From the NCBI RefSeq assembly GCF_011044975.1, contig NZ_JAAKZV010000058.1, positions 1 through 36,136 on the forward strand: a stretch of 36,136 nt of DNA, read 5' to 3'. Numbering within the stretch: position 1 is the stretch's first letter; the number at the start of each line of letters is the position of its first letter. The notes below the pieces were generated by a model. It made no database searches and was not told the DNA's origin. It saw only the letters and a list, made by a program, of their open reading frames with translations. This DNA comes from Streptomyces coryli. GTDB taxonomy: Bacteria; Actinomycetota; Actinomycetes; Streptomycetales; Streptomycetaceae. Positions 8,275-15,774 of the stretch are shown here, piece after piece. Both the position numbers and the translations under genes were made by a program.

Positions 8275-9486
8275 TCAGGAGCGGTTCATGGCGTGTCCGC
8301 CGAAGCCGCTGCGCTGGTCGGAGCCTTGGTTCTGCTCCGCCCACCACGCCTGGAGGTCGGCCTCGTGCATGGCCGCCCAGTCCGGGGCCTTTTCGACCTG
8401 GGCGCGTCCGAGCCGCCGGCCGAGCGCGACGACCTGGGTGCCGACGGCGGTACGGTCGGCGTCGTAGGCCGCCGCTATCTCCGTCCAGTCGCTTCCCGAC
8501 GCTCCCGCGTTCTCCAGGGCGGTGGCGTCCTGGAGCGCCTTGACCGTGCCGCCGCCGGTGTGCGGCCGGGCGACGGTGGCGGCGTCGCCGACGAGCAGCA
8601 GCCGTCCGGCCGCGTAACGCGGCACCTCAAGGTCGTATATCGGCTGGAGGAAGGTGCTCTCCGGCGGGGTGCCGAGGATGCGATCGGCCCAGTAGGGCGG
8701 GAAGTGCTCGGCCACCAGGGAGCGCAGATACTGCGTCAGGGCCGAGGCCACCCGCCCCGGCGGCAGCGACGTCGGCGTCCGCAGGTCGAGCTCGAACTCC
8801 GGCGGCGGGGTGGCGTAGAGCACCCAGTTCAGCCGATGGCTGCCGCCAGGACCGGGGATGACGTAGAGCATGCAGTGACCGCCGGGGAAGCCCACCACGT
8901 GCGCGTCATCGCCATCCGGCCCCGGTGCGGGTACGTCGTCGAGGGTGCCGCGCCAGCCGACGTAGCCGGCATAGGCGGGCGCGAGGCCGGGGAACATCGA
9001 GGTCCGGACGACGGAGCGATAGCCGTCGGCACCGATGACGGCGTCGAAGTGCTCGCTCCCGCCATCGGCGAGCTGGACGGTGACGCCGTCGGCGTCCGGC
9101 TCAACTCCGGTGACGGTCGCGTCGGTGCGGTAGTCCACCGTGTCCGGCACGCGGCGACGCAACTCGGTCCACAGCGAGCCCCAGTTGTAGCCGCGGAACG
9201 GGAAGGGCTGAGAGCCGATGTCCCGGCCTCGCTCGGCCGCTCCGTCCCGCACCGTCCACACCCGCCGGGTCAGCCGCACCCACGGCGCCGCCGAATCCAC
9301 ATAACCGGCCGCTTCCAGCTCGGCGAAGCGGGCCTCGTGCACCCCGATCCCGACCCCGCGGTCCCGTAATTCCTTCCCGGCCCGCTCGAACACGGCAATC
9401 GCCCCGGCACTACACCGGTGCGCCGCCAGCGCCGCCGCGCACCCGGCTATGCTGCCGCCAACTATGGCGACGGCACCTCCACGCAT
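8275..9486 (-). CDS. FAD-dependent monooxygenase, dihydroxypyridine hydroxylase-like
   Basis: A 403-residue flavoprotein hydroxylase. The N terminus has the dinucleotide fold GGSIAG with a following acidic residue (FERAGKEL). A mid-protein GADGYRSVVR is the DG motif, and LLLVGDAATVARPHTGGG is the GD motif that closes the FAD site. The middle block (AYAGYVGWRGTLDD, then HMxxx-type PGPGG segments) recalls bacterial 2,6-dihydroxypyridine 3-monooxygenase and related ring hydroxylases. The start at 9486 is chosen for its GAGGGGAG ribosome site; an in-frame upstream extension is Pro/Arg-rich and looks non-coding. Codon 40 is TTA (9367-9369). The aromatic or heterocyclic substrate is unknown. Proximity to the LIV-type importer makes uptake plus ring hydroxylation possible, but the two are on opposite strands. 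Confidence 0.82.
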   Translation of the reverse strand: MRGGAVAIVGGSIAGCAAALAAHRCSAGAIAVFERAGKELRDRGVGIGVHEARFAELEAAGYVDSAAPWVRLTRRVWTVRDGAAERGRDIGSQPFPFRGYNWGSLWTELRRRVPDTVDYRTDATVTGVEPDADGVTVQLADGGSEHFDAVIGADGYRSVVRTSMFPGLAPAYAGYVGWRGTLDDVPAPGPDGDDAHVVGFPGGHCMLYVIPGPGGSHRLNWVLYATPPPEFELDLRTPTSLPPGRVASALTQYLRSLVAEHFPPYWADRILGTPPESTFLQPIYDLEVPRYAAGRLLLVGDAATVARPHTGGGTVKALQDATALENAGASGSDWTEIAAAYDADRTAVGTQVVALGRRLGRAQVEKAPDWAAMHEADLQAWWAEQNQGSDQRSGFGGHAMNRS

Positions 9487-9560
9487 GATCGCTCCCCTCA
9501 AGCACTTTTCAAGATCCCTCATAATGTCATCTACGGGGCACCCAGGGGGAGTTGGCGGCC

Positions 9561-10292
9561 TTACGGCCGGTCCGGCTCGTGGACGCGGCGTTCGACCAGG
9601 GTGCGGCAGCGGTCGGCGCGGAGGATGGCGCGGGCGGTTTCCACCGGGCGGTCGCGTTCGTCGTAGGTGGTGCGGGTGAGCATGAGGGCGCACTGCTGCG
9701 GCTGCTCCTCCAGGGCCGTGGCCTCGGCTTCGTGGAGCAGCACCGGCTCGAACGACTCGACGGCGCGCACCAGCACCAGGCCGTAGCGGTCGCGCAGGGT
9801 CTGGTAGAGGCCGGCCTCGCCGATGCCGGTCTCGGCCAGGCCCGGGACCAGGGCGGTCGGCAGCCAGGTGCGTTCCAGCATGAACGGGGCGCCGTCCACG
9901 GTCCGCAGCCGCTCCAGTTCGAAGACCTCGGCGCCGGCGTCCAGGCCGAGTTCGCGGGCGATCTGCGGCAGCGCGTCGACCACGGACTCGTTACGGGTCG
10001 CGGTGCCGACCTTCGCCCCGGCCTGCCGCAGCGACTCGACGATGGAGAAGTGGCTGAGCAGCGACTGCTCGAGTTTGCGGGGCGCGACGTACGTGCCGCT
10101 GCCATGCCGGCGGACGACCAGGCCCGCGCGTTCGAGTTCGTCCAGTGCCTCCCGTACGGTCTGCCGGCTCACCTCGTGGGTGGCGGCCAGGCTGCGCTCG
10201 GCCGGGATCTTCATGCCGGTGGGCCAGCGGCCGCTGTAGATCCGGGTCTCCAGCGCCGCGGCCAGCTCACGGCCCAGACGGCTGTTGTTCAC
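9561..10292 (-). CDS. GntR-family regulator with UTRA domain (HutC subfamily)
   Basis: A 243-residue repressor. A winged helix-turn-helix (about 5-70) includes IYSGRWPTGMKIPAERSLA, VSRQTVREALDELERAGLV and a GSGTYV wing. The rest is a UTRA effector domain (FELERLRTVDGAPFMLERTWLP). Start at GTG 10292 with GGAGGAA seven bases upstream; it overlaps the SDR stop as GTGA. It is the last gene of the overlapping operon and probably regulates it together with the divergent FAD oxidoreductase genes. UTRA regulators usually sense sugars, sugar phosphates, amino acids or fatty acids. Given a kinase and SIS protein in the operon, a phosphosugar ligand is a reasonable inference. The GGACCACTT repeats near 14230-14393 are candidate operators. 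Confidence 0.88.
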   Translation of the reverse strand: MNNSRLGRELAAALETRIYSGRWPTGMKIPAERSLAATHEVSRQTVREALDELERAGLVVRRHGSGTYVAPRKLEQSLLSHFSIVESLRQAGAKVGTATRNESVVDALPQIARELGLDAGAEVFELERLRTVDGAPFMLERTWLPTALVPGLAETGIGEAGLYQTLRDRYGLVLVRAVESFEPVLLHEAEATALEEQPQQCALMLTRTTYDERDRPVETARAILRADRCRTLVERRVHEPDRP

Positions 10293-11044
10293 GCTTCCTC
10301 CAGTGCGGGATCGAGGGTCCAGCCGGCGTCCACGGCGAGGACCTGGCCGGTGATGGCGGCCGCGTCCTGGCCGCACAGAAAGGCGATGGCGCCGGTGACC
10401 GCGCCGGTGTCCATGACGCCGCCGGTGAGCGGCTGCCGGTCGCGTACGTAGGCGGCGACCGCCGGGTCGGTGACGCCGCGGGCGGCGAGGGGGGTGTCGA
10501 CCAGGCCGGGCGCCACGCAGTTGGCCCGCACCCCGGCGCCGCGCCCCTCGGCGGCCAGCGCCCGGGTGAGGGCCACCAGGCCGCCCTTGGCCGCCACATA
10601 CGCGTGGCTGCGGAACGGCCCGCCGCCGCCCGTGAGTCCGAGCACCGACGACACGGTGACGACCGTGCCGCGCGCCGCGACGAGCGCGGGCCAGGCGGCG
10701 GAGGCGGCCAGGAACGTGCCGCGGAGGTTGATGCCGACGACGGTGTCGAAGGCGGACCCGCTCGATCGCGCCACCGGCCCGTCCCCGGCGGCGCCGCCCG
10801 AGACGCCCGCGCAGCAGACGAGGGCGTCGAGGCGGGCGGACGCGCCGATACGGTCGCGCAGCGCCTGCTCATCGGTGACGTCGGCGATGACAGCGGTGCC
10901 GGGGAAGTCGGCGGGCGGCGGCTGCCGGTCGAGGCCGGTCACCGACCAGCCGTCCGCGGCCAGGCGGCGGGCGGTGGCCAGGCCGATGCCGGAGGCGGCG
11001 CCGGTGACGAGGGCCGTGCGCGCGGCCATCTCCTCGGTATTCAT
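10289..11044 (-). CDS. SDR-family oxidoreductase
   Basis: A 251-residue classical short-chain dehydrogenase. It has the cofactor motif TGAASGIG (14-21), an acidic D39 at the end of strand 2 that favours NAD over NADP, the CAG motif (78-80), the catalytic serine region VSS (131-133) and YVAAK with Tyr149 and Lys153. The C terminus (ITGQVLAVDAGWTL) is typical of the family. The start at 11044 has AGGAG seven bases upstream and overlaps the kinase stop (ATGA). As part of a kinase/SIS/hydrolase operon it probably interconverts a sugar or polyol and its keto form. The exact substrate cannot be read. Confidence 0.88.
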   Translation of the reverse strand: MNTEEMAARTALVTGAASGIGLATARRLAADGWSVTGLDRQPPPADFPGTAVIADVTDEQALRDRIGASARLDALVCCAGVSGGAAGDGPVARSSGSAFDTVVGINLRGTFLAASAAWPALVAARGTVVTVSSVLGLTGGGGPFRSHAYVAAKGGLVALTRALAAEGRGAGVRANCVAPGLVDTPLAARGVTDPAVAAYVRDRQPLTGGVMDTGAVTGAIAFLCGQDAAAITGQVLAVDAGWTLDPALEEA

Positions 11045-12492
11045 ACGCCGCTCCTGGTCGCCTCGTAGAGTGCGCTCGCGACCCGCTGCCGGGCGGCCGC
11101 CGCGCTCTGCCCGGCCGGATCCGGCTGGTACGTCGCCTCAACTCGGCTGTGAGCCCGCACCAGTTCGGGCAGCGCACTGTCCGTACCGGCCGCGGCCAGC
11201 AGTGCGTCGCCGAGCGGTGCGCCGTCGCCGGTGTGGACCTCCACGGGCACGCCGGTGGCGTCGGCCACCGCCTGCATCCAGGCGCCGGACGCCGTCGGCC
11301 GGCCGGTGGCGGCGAGGCGGGCCGGGGCGGCGCCGGCGGACCGGGCGACGCTCAGGTTGTGGGCGATCGCGCCGGCCGAGCCCTCGACGACGGCGCGGGC
11401 GAGCTGCGCCTGGCCGGTGACGAGGGACAGGCCGGAGAAGGCGCCGCGGGCCGCCGGGTCGTCGATGGGGTGAAGTTCGCCGGCCAGGTACGGCAGGAAC
11501 ACCACGCCGTCGGCTCCGGGCGGCGCCGACTCCGCGGCAGCCAGCAGCCCCGCCGCGTCGGTGCCGGTGACCTCCGCCAGCCAGGCGATGGCCGCGCCCG
11601 CCGAGGTCATCGACCCGGACAGCAGGTCGAGGCCGTCGCGTACATGCGGAAAGGTCAGCAGCCGCGGCTCGTGGCGCGCGTCCGGACCGACGGCGACGCC
11701 GACGACGCCCGCCGTGCCCAGGCTCAGATACGCGTCGCCGGGGTGCAGGACACCGACGGCGAGGGCGGCCGCGGAGGTGTCCTCGCCGCCGGCCACGATC
11801 CGTACCGCCGGCGGCAGGCCCAGCTCGCGGGCGGCCGCGGGGGACAGCTCGCCGATGGTCTCGGTCGGTGCGTACAGCGGGGGCAACAGCTTCTCGGAGA
11901 GCCCCAGTTCGGCCAGGATCTGCCCCGACCAGCCGCGCGTGCCCAGGTCGAACAGATCGGAGATGCCGGCGTCGCTGACGTTCTGCGCCTGCCGTCCGGC
12001 CAGCCGGGACAGCACGTATCCGGCCGCCGAGGTGACGGTGGCGGTACGGGCGAGGAGCCCGGGCTCGTGCCGGCGCACCCAGGTCAGCTTGGCGGCCAGG
12101 TTCCAGGCGCCGACGCGGTTGCCGGACGCCGCCATCACCGCGGCCCCCGCGCTCGCGCCGCTCAGTTCGGCCGCCTCGGCCGCGGCCCGCTGGTCGAGGT
12201 GGATCAGCGCCGGGCGCAGCGGCTCCCCGGAGTCGTCCAGCAGGACGAGCGCGGCGCCCTGGCCGCTGACGGCGATCGCCGACACGTCCTCCGGCCGTAC
12301 GCCCGCGGCCGCCTGCCGGATGGCGGCGACCGTCGCCGTCCACCACGCCCGCGGGTCCTGCTCCGCCCGTCCGGGCCCGGGAGTGTGCGTGGGGTGGGCG
12401 GCCGAGCCGCGGCCGACGACGCCCGTGCCGGGGTCGAGGACGAGCGCCTTGGCCGCGCTGGTGCCGATGTCCACGCCGATCGTGAGTGCCAC
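11041..12492 (-). CDS. FGGY-family carbohydrate kinase
   Basis: A 483-residue sugar kinase of the xylulokinase-like branch. The N-terminal ATPase fold starts GVDIGTSAAKALVLD; a ISVSGQ-like segment reads IAVSGQGAALVLLDDSG. The second domain has GGEDTSAAALAVGVL, then LSLGTAGVVGV, and near the C terminus LAATGRPTASGAWMQAVADATG, the FGGY nucleotide-binding signature. GTG start at 12492 follows the SIS stop by three bases; the 3' end overlaps the SDR gene (ATGA). FGGY enzymes phosphorylate ketoses, polyols and some aldonates; the residues visible here do not fix the substrate. With the neighbouring SIS protein and hydrolase it should act on a free sugar after uptake or hydrolysis. Confidence 0.88.
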   Translation of the reverse strand: MALTIGVDIGTSAAKALVLDPGTGVVGRGSAAHPTHTPGPGRAEQDPRAWWTATVAAIRQAAAGVRPEDVSAIAVSGQGAALVLLDDSGEPLRPALIHLDQRAAAEAAELSGASAGAAVMAASGNRVGAWNLAAKLTWVRRHEPGLLARTATVTSAAGYVLSRLAGRQAQNVSDAGISDLFDLGTRGWSGQILAELGLSEKLLPPLYAPTETIGELSPAAARELGLPPAVRIVAGGEDTSAAALAVGVLHPGDAYLSLGTAGVVGVAVGPDARHEPRLLTFPHVRDGLDLLSGSMTSAGAAIAWLAEVTGTDAAGLLAAAESAPPGADGVVFLPYLAGELHPIDDPAARGAFSGLSLVTGQAQLARAVVEGSAGAIAHNLSVARSAGAAPARLAATGRPTASGAWMQAVADATGVPVEVHTGDGAPLGDALLAAAGTDSALPELVRAHSRVEATYQPDPAGQSAAAARQRVASALYEATRSGV

Positions 12493-12495
12493 CCG

Positions 12496-13254
12496 CTACA
12501 CGCCCCTGGTCCGCTCGCGGTGCGCCGCGTAGTACTCCGCCAGGTTCTTCCGGGCGCTGGTCTCGTCGCTGAAGTGCGGGCTGCCGAGCACCACCGGCTT
12601 TACGCCGCGGGCCACCAGCCCTTCGGCCAGCAGCGCGTTGATGGAGTGCGCGGCCACCACCGTGCCGATGGTGGAGGTGGGCCCCACCGGGTAGTCGCAG
12701 CCCTCGACGTGGACGGCCGCGTCGCCGGGCGGCGTGCAGTTGTCCACCACGACGTCGGCCACCTCGTACAGGTGCTTCCCCGAGGGATGCCGGGAGTCGA
12801 CGCCGGACGAGTGCGCCACCGAGGTGAGGGCGACGACCGGCAGGCCGCGCGACTTCAGCCCGAGCGCCACCTCCACGGGTACGTTGTTGATGCCGGTGGA
12901 GGAGATCACCATGGCCGCGTCGTGCGGCCCGAACGTGTACTGCGACAGCAGCAACTCGCCGAAGCCGTCCTGCCGTTCCAGGAACAGCGCCTGCGCCAGG
13001 CCCATCGTGCCGACGACATTGGTGTAGTACGACAGCGACAGCTCGACGATCGGGTGGTAGCCGACGATCGAGCCGATGCGCGGGAAGATCTCCTCCACGC
13101 CCATCCGCGAGTGCCCCGCACCGAAGAGGTGCACGAGGCCGCCGGCGGCGATGGCATCGGCGAACACGTCCGCTGCGGCGCGGATGGGCTCCTCCTGGGT
13201 CGCCTCGATACGGTCGACGATCTCCCGGGCTATCTGCGGGTACGCGAGGCTCAT
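12496..13254 (-). CDS. SIS-domain sugar isomerase/aldolase-like protein (UPF0309 type)
   Basis: A 252-residue cytoplasmic SIS protein. The SIS core includes LVHLFGAGHSRMGVEEIFPR (about 42-61), a VISSTGINNVPVEVA segment that binds the phosphate end of phosphosugars, and PVVALTSVAHSSGVDSRHPSGKHL. These sequences, with the long VVVDNCTPPGDAAV tail, match the UPF0309 subset, which has no settled reaction. The start at ATG 13254 overlaps the upstream hydrolase stop (ATGA) and gives the expected length; a longer in-frame reading into the upstream gene is Arg-rich and rejected. Expected role: binding or isomerising a phosphorylated (amino) sugar made by the adjacent FGGY kinase. Confidence 0.85.
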   Translation of the reverse strand: MSLAYPQIAREIVDRIEATQEEPIRAAADVFADAIAAGGLVHLFGAGHSRMGVEEIFPRIGSIVGYHPIVELSLSYYTNVVGTMGLAQALFLERQDGFGELLLSQYTFGPHDAAMVISSTGINNVPVEVALGLKSRGLPVVALTSVAHSSGVDSRHPSGKHLYEVADVVVDNCTPPGDAAVHVEGCDYPVGPTSTIGTVVAAHSINALLAEGLVARGVKPVVLGSPHFSDETSARKNLAEYYAAHRERTRGV

Positions 13255-14210
13255 CGCGTCATCTCCATACGGTCGAGGACTCTGCGGGGCGTATCGACGA
13301 GGACCGCGCGCACCTGGTCGGGCGAGAGTCCGGCGGCGGCCAGTTGCGGTACGACGTTGGCGAACAGGTTGCGCATGCCCGGCTCGCCGCCGTAGGCGTG
13401 CCAGTAGCCGCGGCGGGCCAGGTCCTGCCCGAGTACGACGCGGTCGCCGTGGCCGCGGCGCACCAGTTCCACGACGAGGTCGACGATGAAGGCGTCCGGG
13501 CGCCGGTCGGTGCGGCCCAGCCAGTCCAGGCACACCGTGGCGCCGGTCTCGCAGGCGGCGGCGAGGGTGTCGGCGTCGCCGTGCCGGTCCATGTGGGAGA
13601 GGATCACGCGCTCGGCGGGCAGTCCCTCCGCGGCGAGCGCGGCGAGCTGCGCCGGGGCCGCGTCCGGGTGCTCGGTGTGGCTGATGACGGGCAGCCCGGT
13701 GGCAGCGGCCGCGGCGCCGACCGCGCGGAGTGTGGTGTGCTCCATGGCGGTCGGCTCCGGGGCGCTGGTGGCGACCTTGATGATGCCGGGCCGGGCCTCG
13801 ACCCGCTCGACGAACGGGTCGCCGTAGCCGGAGCGCTCCATGCCCTCGCGCGCCTCGGCCACCAGCAGCTCCGTGATCCGGTCGGCGGGGTAGCGGCGCA
13901 CCCAGTGATCGGCGGCGTAGAAGCGGTCCTTGTGGAAGCCGGTCGCGGCCACGAGGGTGAGCCCGGAGCGACGGGCGGTCTCGACCAGCCCGGCGGCGTC
14001 GCGGCCGACGCCGAGCGGCATGCAGTCGATGACGGCGTCGCCACCGGCGGCGAGCAACTCCTTGGCCTCGGTCACCGCGGCGTCCACGGAGTCGAGCAGG
14101 AACTCGGGTTCCAGCGCGACCGGCAGCCCGCCGCGGATCAGCAGATGGCCGTGGCAATCGGTCGGCCCCAGCCGGTCCACCGGGATGTCGCCCAGGACGG
14201 TGGTGATCAC
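13251..14210 (-). CDS. Phosphotriesterase-like metal hydrolase
   Basis: A 319-residue amidohydrolase-superfamily barrel of the phosphotriesterase/Php group. All metal ligands are present: the HxH pair in DCHGHLL (His20, His22), the carboxylated Lys in GIIKVAT (Lys145), His178 in ISHTEH, His206 in LSHMDR and Asp263 in LGQDLARR. Members cleave lactones, phosphoesters or cyclic sugar derivatives. In a sugar operon, a sugar-lactone or phosphosugar ester is more likely than an organophosphate. The start is GTG 14210, preceded by GGGAGG; an in-frame ATG at 14258 would place the start inside the operator repeats and is less likely. First gene of the five-gene operon. Confidence 0.85.
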   Translation of the reverse strand: MITTVLGDIPVDRLGPTDCHGHLLIRGGLPVALEPEFLLDSVDAAVTEAKELLAAGGDAVIDCMPLGVGRDAAGLVETARRSGLTLVAATGFHKDRFYAADHWVRRYPADRITELLVAEAREGMERSGYGDPFVERVEARPGIIKVATSAPEPTAMEHTTLRAVGAAAAATGLPVISHTEHPDAAPAQLAALAAEGLPAERVILSHMDRHGDADTLAAACETGATVCLDWLGRTDRRPDAFIVDLVVELVRRGHGDRVVLGQDLARRGYWHAYGGEPGMRNLFANVVPQLAAAGLSPDQVRAVLVDTPRRVLDRMEMTR

Positions 14211-14229
14211 CGCACCTCCCTTGTTGAAC

Positions 14230-14266
14230 GGACCACTTGGGCGTTGAGTATCACTCAAAGTGGTCC
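14230..14266. promoter_or_regulatory. Candidate operator: inverted GGACCACTT repeats
   Basis: GGACCACTT at 14230-14238 is mirrored by AAGTGGTCC at 14258-14266, a perfect 9-bp inverted repeat with a 19-base spacer. Nested inside is a second palindrome, TTGAG-TATCA-CTCAA (14244-14258). On the minus strand the sequence GATACT in this spacer could be a -10 of the phosphotriesterase operon, though no good -35 is seen. A third GGACCACTT copy lies at 14385-14393 beside the promoter of the divergent gene. The set is the best candidate for the binding site of the GntR/UTRA regulator encoded in the operon. Confidence 0.55.
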
Positions 14267-14342
14267 GCCAGGGAATGGGCTGACGCGATCAAATGTCCCT
14301 GTCTACTTGGGCGAACCTCAAGTGTGGGCGGTGCGAGTGGTA

Positions 14343-14372
14343 TTGACACCGTTGGAAGGGCCGCCTTACGTT
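14343..14372 (+). promoter_or_regulatory. Promoter of the FAD oxidoreductase gene
   Basis: Consensus -35 TTGACA (14343-14348), an 18-base spacer, and -10 TACGTT (14367-14372). The predicted start near 14379 puts the GGACCACTT element (14385-14393) immediately downstream of the start site, where a bound repressor would block transcription. The leader would be about 30 nt, with GGGGGCGGAG just before the ATG at 14409. Confidence 0.6.
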
Positions 14373-14384
14373 CATCGCACTGAC

Positions 14385-14393
14385 GGACCACTT
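14385..14393 (+). promoter_or_regulatory. Third GGACCACTT operator element
   Basis: An exact copy of the 9-bp arm found twice at 14230-14266, here flanked as TGACGGACCACTTGTGG. It lies just downstream of the TTGACA/TACGTT promoter, in the orientation of the gene it precedes. Three exact copies within 165 bases of a divergent intergenic region suggest one regulator controlling both directions. Confidence 0.5.
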
Positions 14394-14408
14394 GTGGGGG
14401 CGGAGCAC

Positions 14409-15770
14409 ATGGAAGACACACGACTCGCCGCCACCGCCGACGTGGTCGTGGTCGGCTCCGGTTCGGCCGGCGCGAGCGCCGCCATCGCCGCCGCCCGTAC
14501 CGGCGCCTCGGTCGTCCTGATCGAGCGCAACGCCTTCCTCGGCGGCACGTCGACCGCGGTGCTGGACACCTTTTACGGCTTCTACACCCCGGGCTCCCGG
14601 CCGCTGAAGGTCGTCGGCGGGATCGGCGACGAGGTGGTCGAGGCGCTGACCGGGCTCGGCCCGGTCATCCGCCGCCCCAACTCGTTCGGCGCGGGCACGG
14701 GTGTTACGTACCACCCGGAGCATCTGAAGGTCGCCTGGGAGCAGTTGGTGCTCGACGCGGGGGTGCGCGTGCTGCTGCACACCACGCTGCAGGGGGTGCG
14801 GGTCGGCAGCGACGACGCGGTGCAGAACCTGATCGTTGCCACCAAAGCCGGTCCGGCCCGGGTCGAGGGCCGCGTCTTCGTGGACGCCTCCGGCGACGCG
14901 GATCTGTGCCACTTCGCCGGCTTCGGCTACGAGCTGGCGGGCGAGCGCGAGCCGGCGCAGACGCTGACGACGACCTTCCGGATGGCCAACGTCGATCTGG
15001 ACCGGCGCCGTCCGCTGCCCAAGCGTGAACTCGCCGCGCTCATGCGTGAAGCCGCGGCGAGCGGCGCGTACGACCTGCCCCGCCTGGAGGGCAGCGACCA
15101 CATCACGCCGGTCGACCACGTCACCGCGACGATCATGACGCGGCTGCCGTCGTACCGCACCGAGAACGGCCGCACGGTCAACGCCACCGACCCGGACCTG
15201 CTCACCGCGGCCGAGATGGCCGGCCGCCGCCAGGCGCTGGAGTACGTGCGCTTCCTGCGCGACCGGGTGCCCGGCTACGCGCACGCCCAACTGATCGCCT
15301 TCGGCAGCCAGATTGGCGTCCGCGAGACCCGGCGGGTGTACGGGGACTACCGGCTGACCCGCGAGGACGTGCTGGGGGTGCGGCAGTTCCCCGACCAGAT
15401 CGCGCTGTGCGGCGCCCCGATCGAGGACCACAACGACGGCGTCGGCACCGGCTGGACGTACCTGCCGGACGGCCAGGTCGTGGGCGTCCCGCTGCGCACG
15501 CTGGTGGTCAGGGACGCGGCGAATGTGCTGGTCGCGGGCCGCTGCTTCTCGGCCACCCACGACGCGCACGCGTCGGTGCGGTCCATGGCGCAGTGCATGG
15601 CGCTCGGCCAGGCGGCGGGTACGGCGGCCGCGATGGCCGCGACCGGCTCCGGCAGCACCCGCGACGTCGATCCGGAGTCGCTGCGGCGCCGCCTGCGCGC
15701 GGCGGGTGCGGTGGTGACCGGGGACGACGTGCGGGAGGCAGAACCAGAACCCAGCTTGGTGAAGGGATGA
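14409..15770 (+). CDS. FAD-dependent oxidoreductase (FAD_oxidored family)
   Basis: A 453-residue flavoprotein. The N-terminal Rossmann motif is DVVVVGSGSAGASAAIAAAR (GSGSAG at 16-21), with Glu39 at the end of strand 2 for the FAD ribose. FLGGTST follows, then a VDASGDADLC segment and a C-terminal FAD site NVLVAGRCFSATHDAHASVR. This pattern is the FAD_oxidored family, common in glycan and sugar catabolic loci and including enzymes that oxidise sugar hydroxyls. ATG 14409 follows a GGAG; longer in-frame readings extend through the operators and are rejected. It is divergent from the phosphotriesterase operon and probably co-transcribed with the glycosidase four bases downstream. No signal peptide, so cytoplasmic. 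Confidence 0.82.
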   Translation: MEDTRLAATADVVVVGSGSAGASAAIAAARTGASVVLIERNAFLGGTSTAVLDTFYGFYTPGSRPLKVVGGIGDEVVEALTGLGPVIRRPNSFGAGTGVTYHPEHLKVAWEQLVLDAGVRVLLHTTLQGVRVGSDDAVQNLIVATKAGPARVEGRVFVDASGDADLCHFAGFGYELAGEREPAQTLTTTFRMANVDLDRRRPLPKRELAALMREAAASGAYDLPRLEGSDHITPVDHVTATIMTRLPSYRTENGRTVNATDPDLLTAAEMAGRRQALEYVRFLRDRVPGYAHAQLIAFGSQIGVRETRRVYGDYRLTREDVLGVRQFPDQIALCGAPIEDHNDGVGTGWTYLPDGQVVGVPLRTLVVRDAANVLVAGRCFSATHDAHASVRSMAQCMALGQAAGTAAAMAATGSGSTRDVDPESLRRRLRAAGAVVTGDDVREAEPEPSLVKG

Positions 15771-15774
15771 CCGC

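Noticed and set aside
12496-14157. A long minus-strand frame covering the SIS gene and part of the phosphotriesterase gene
   Set aside because: Only the last 252 codons look like protein. The rest overlaps the phosphotriesterase gene, which has all its metal ligands in its own frame.
14230-14266. A DasR-type site (TGGTCTAGACCA)
   Set aside because: Only a GACCACTT half resembles it; the compact palindrome is absent, so a DasR site is not supported.
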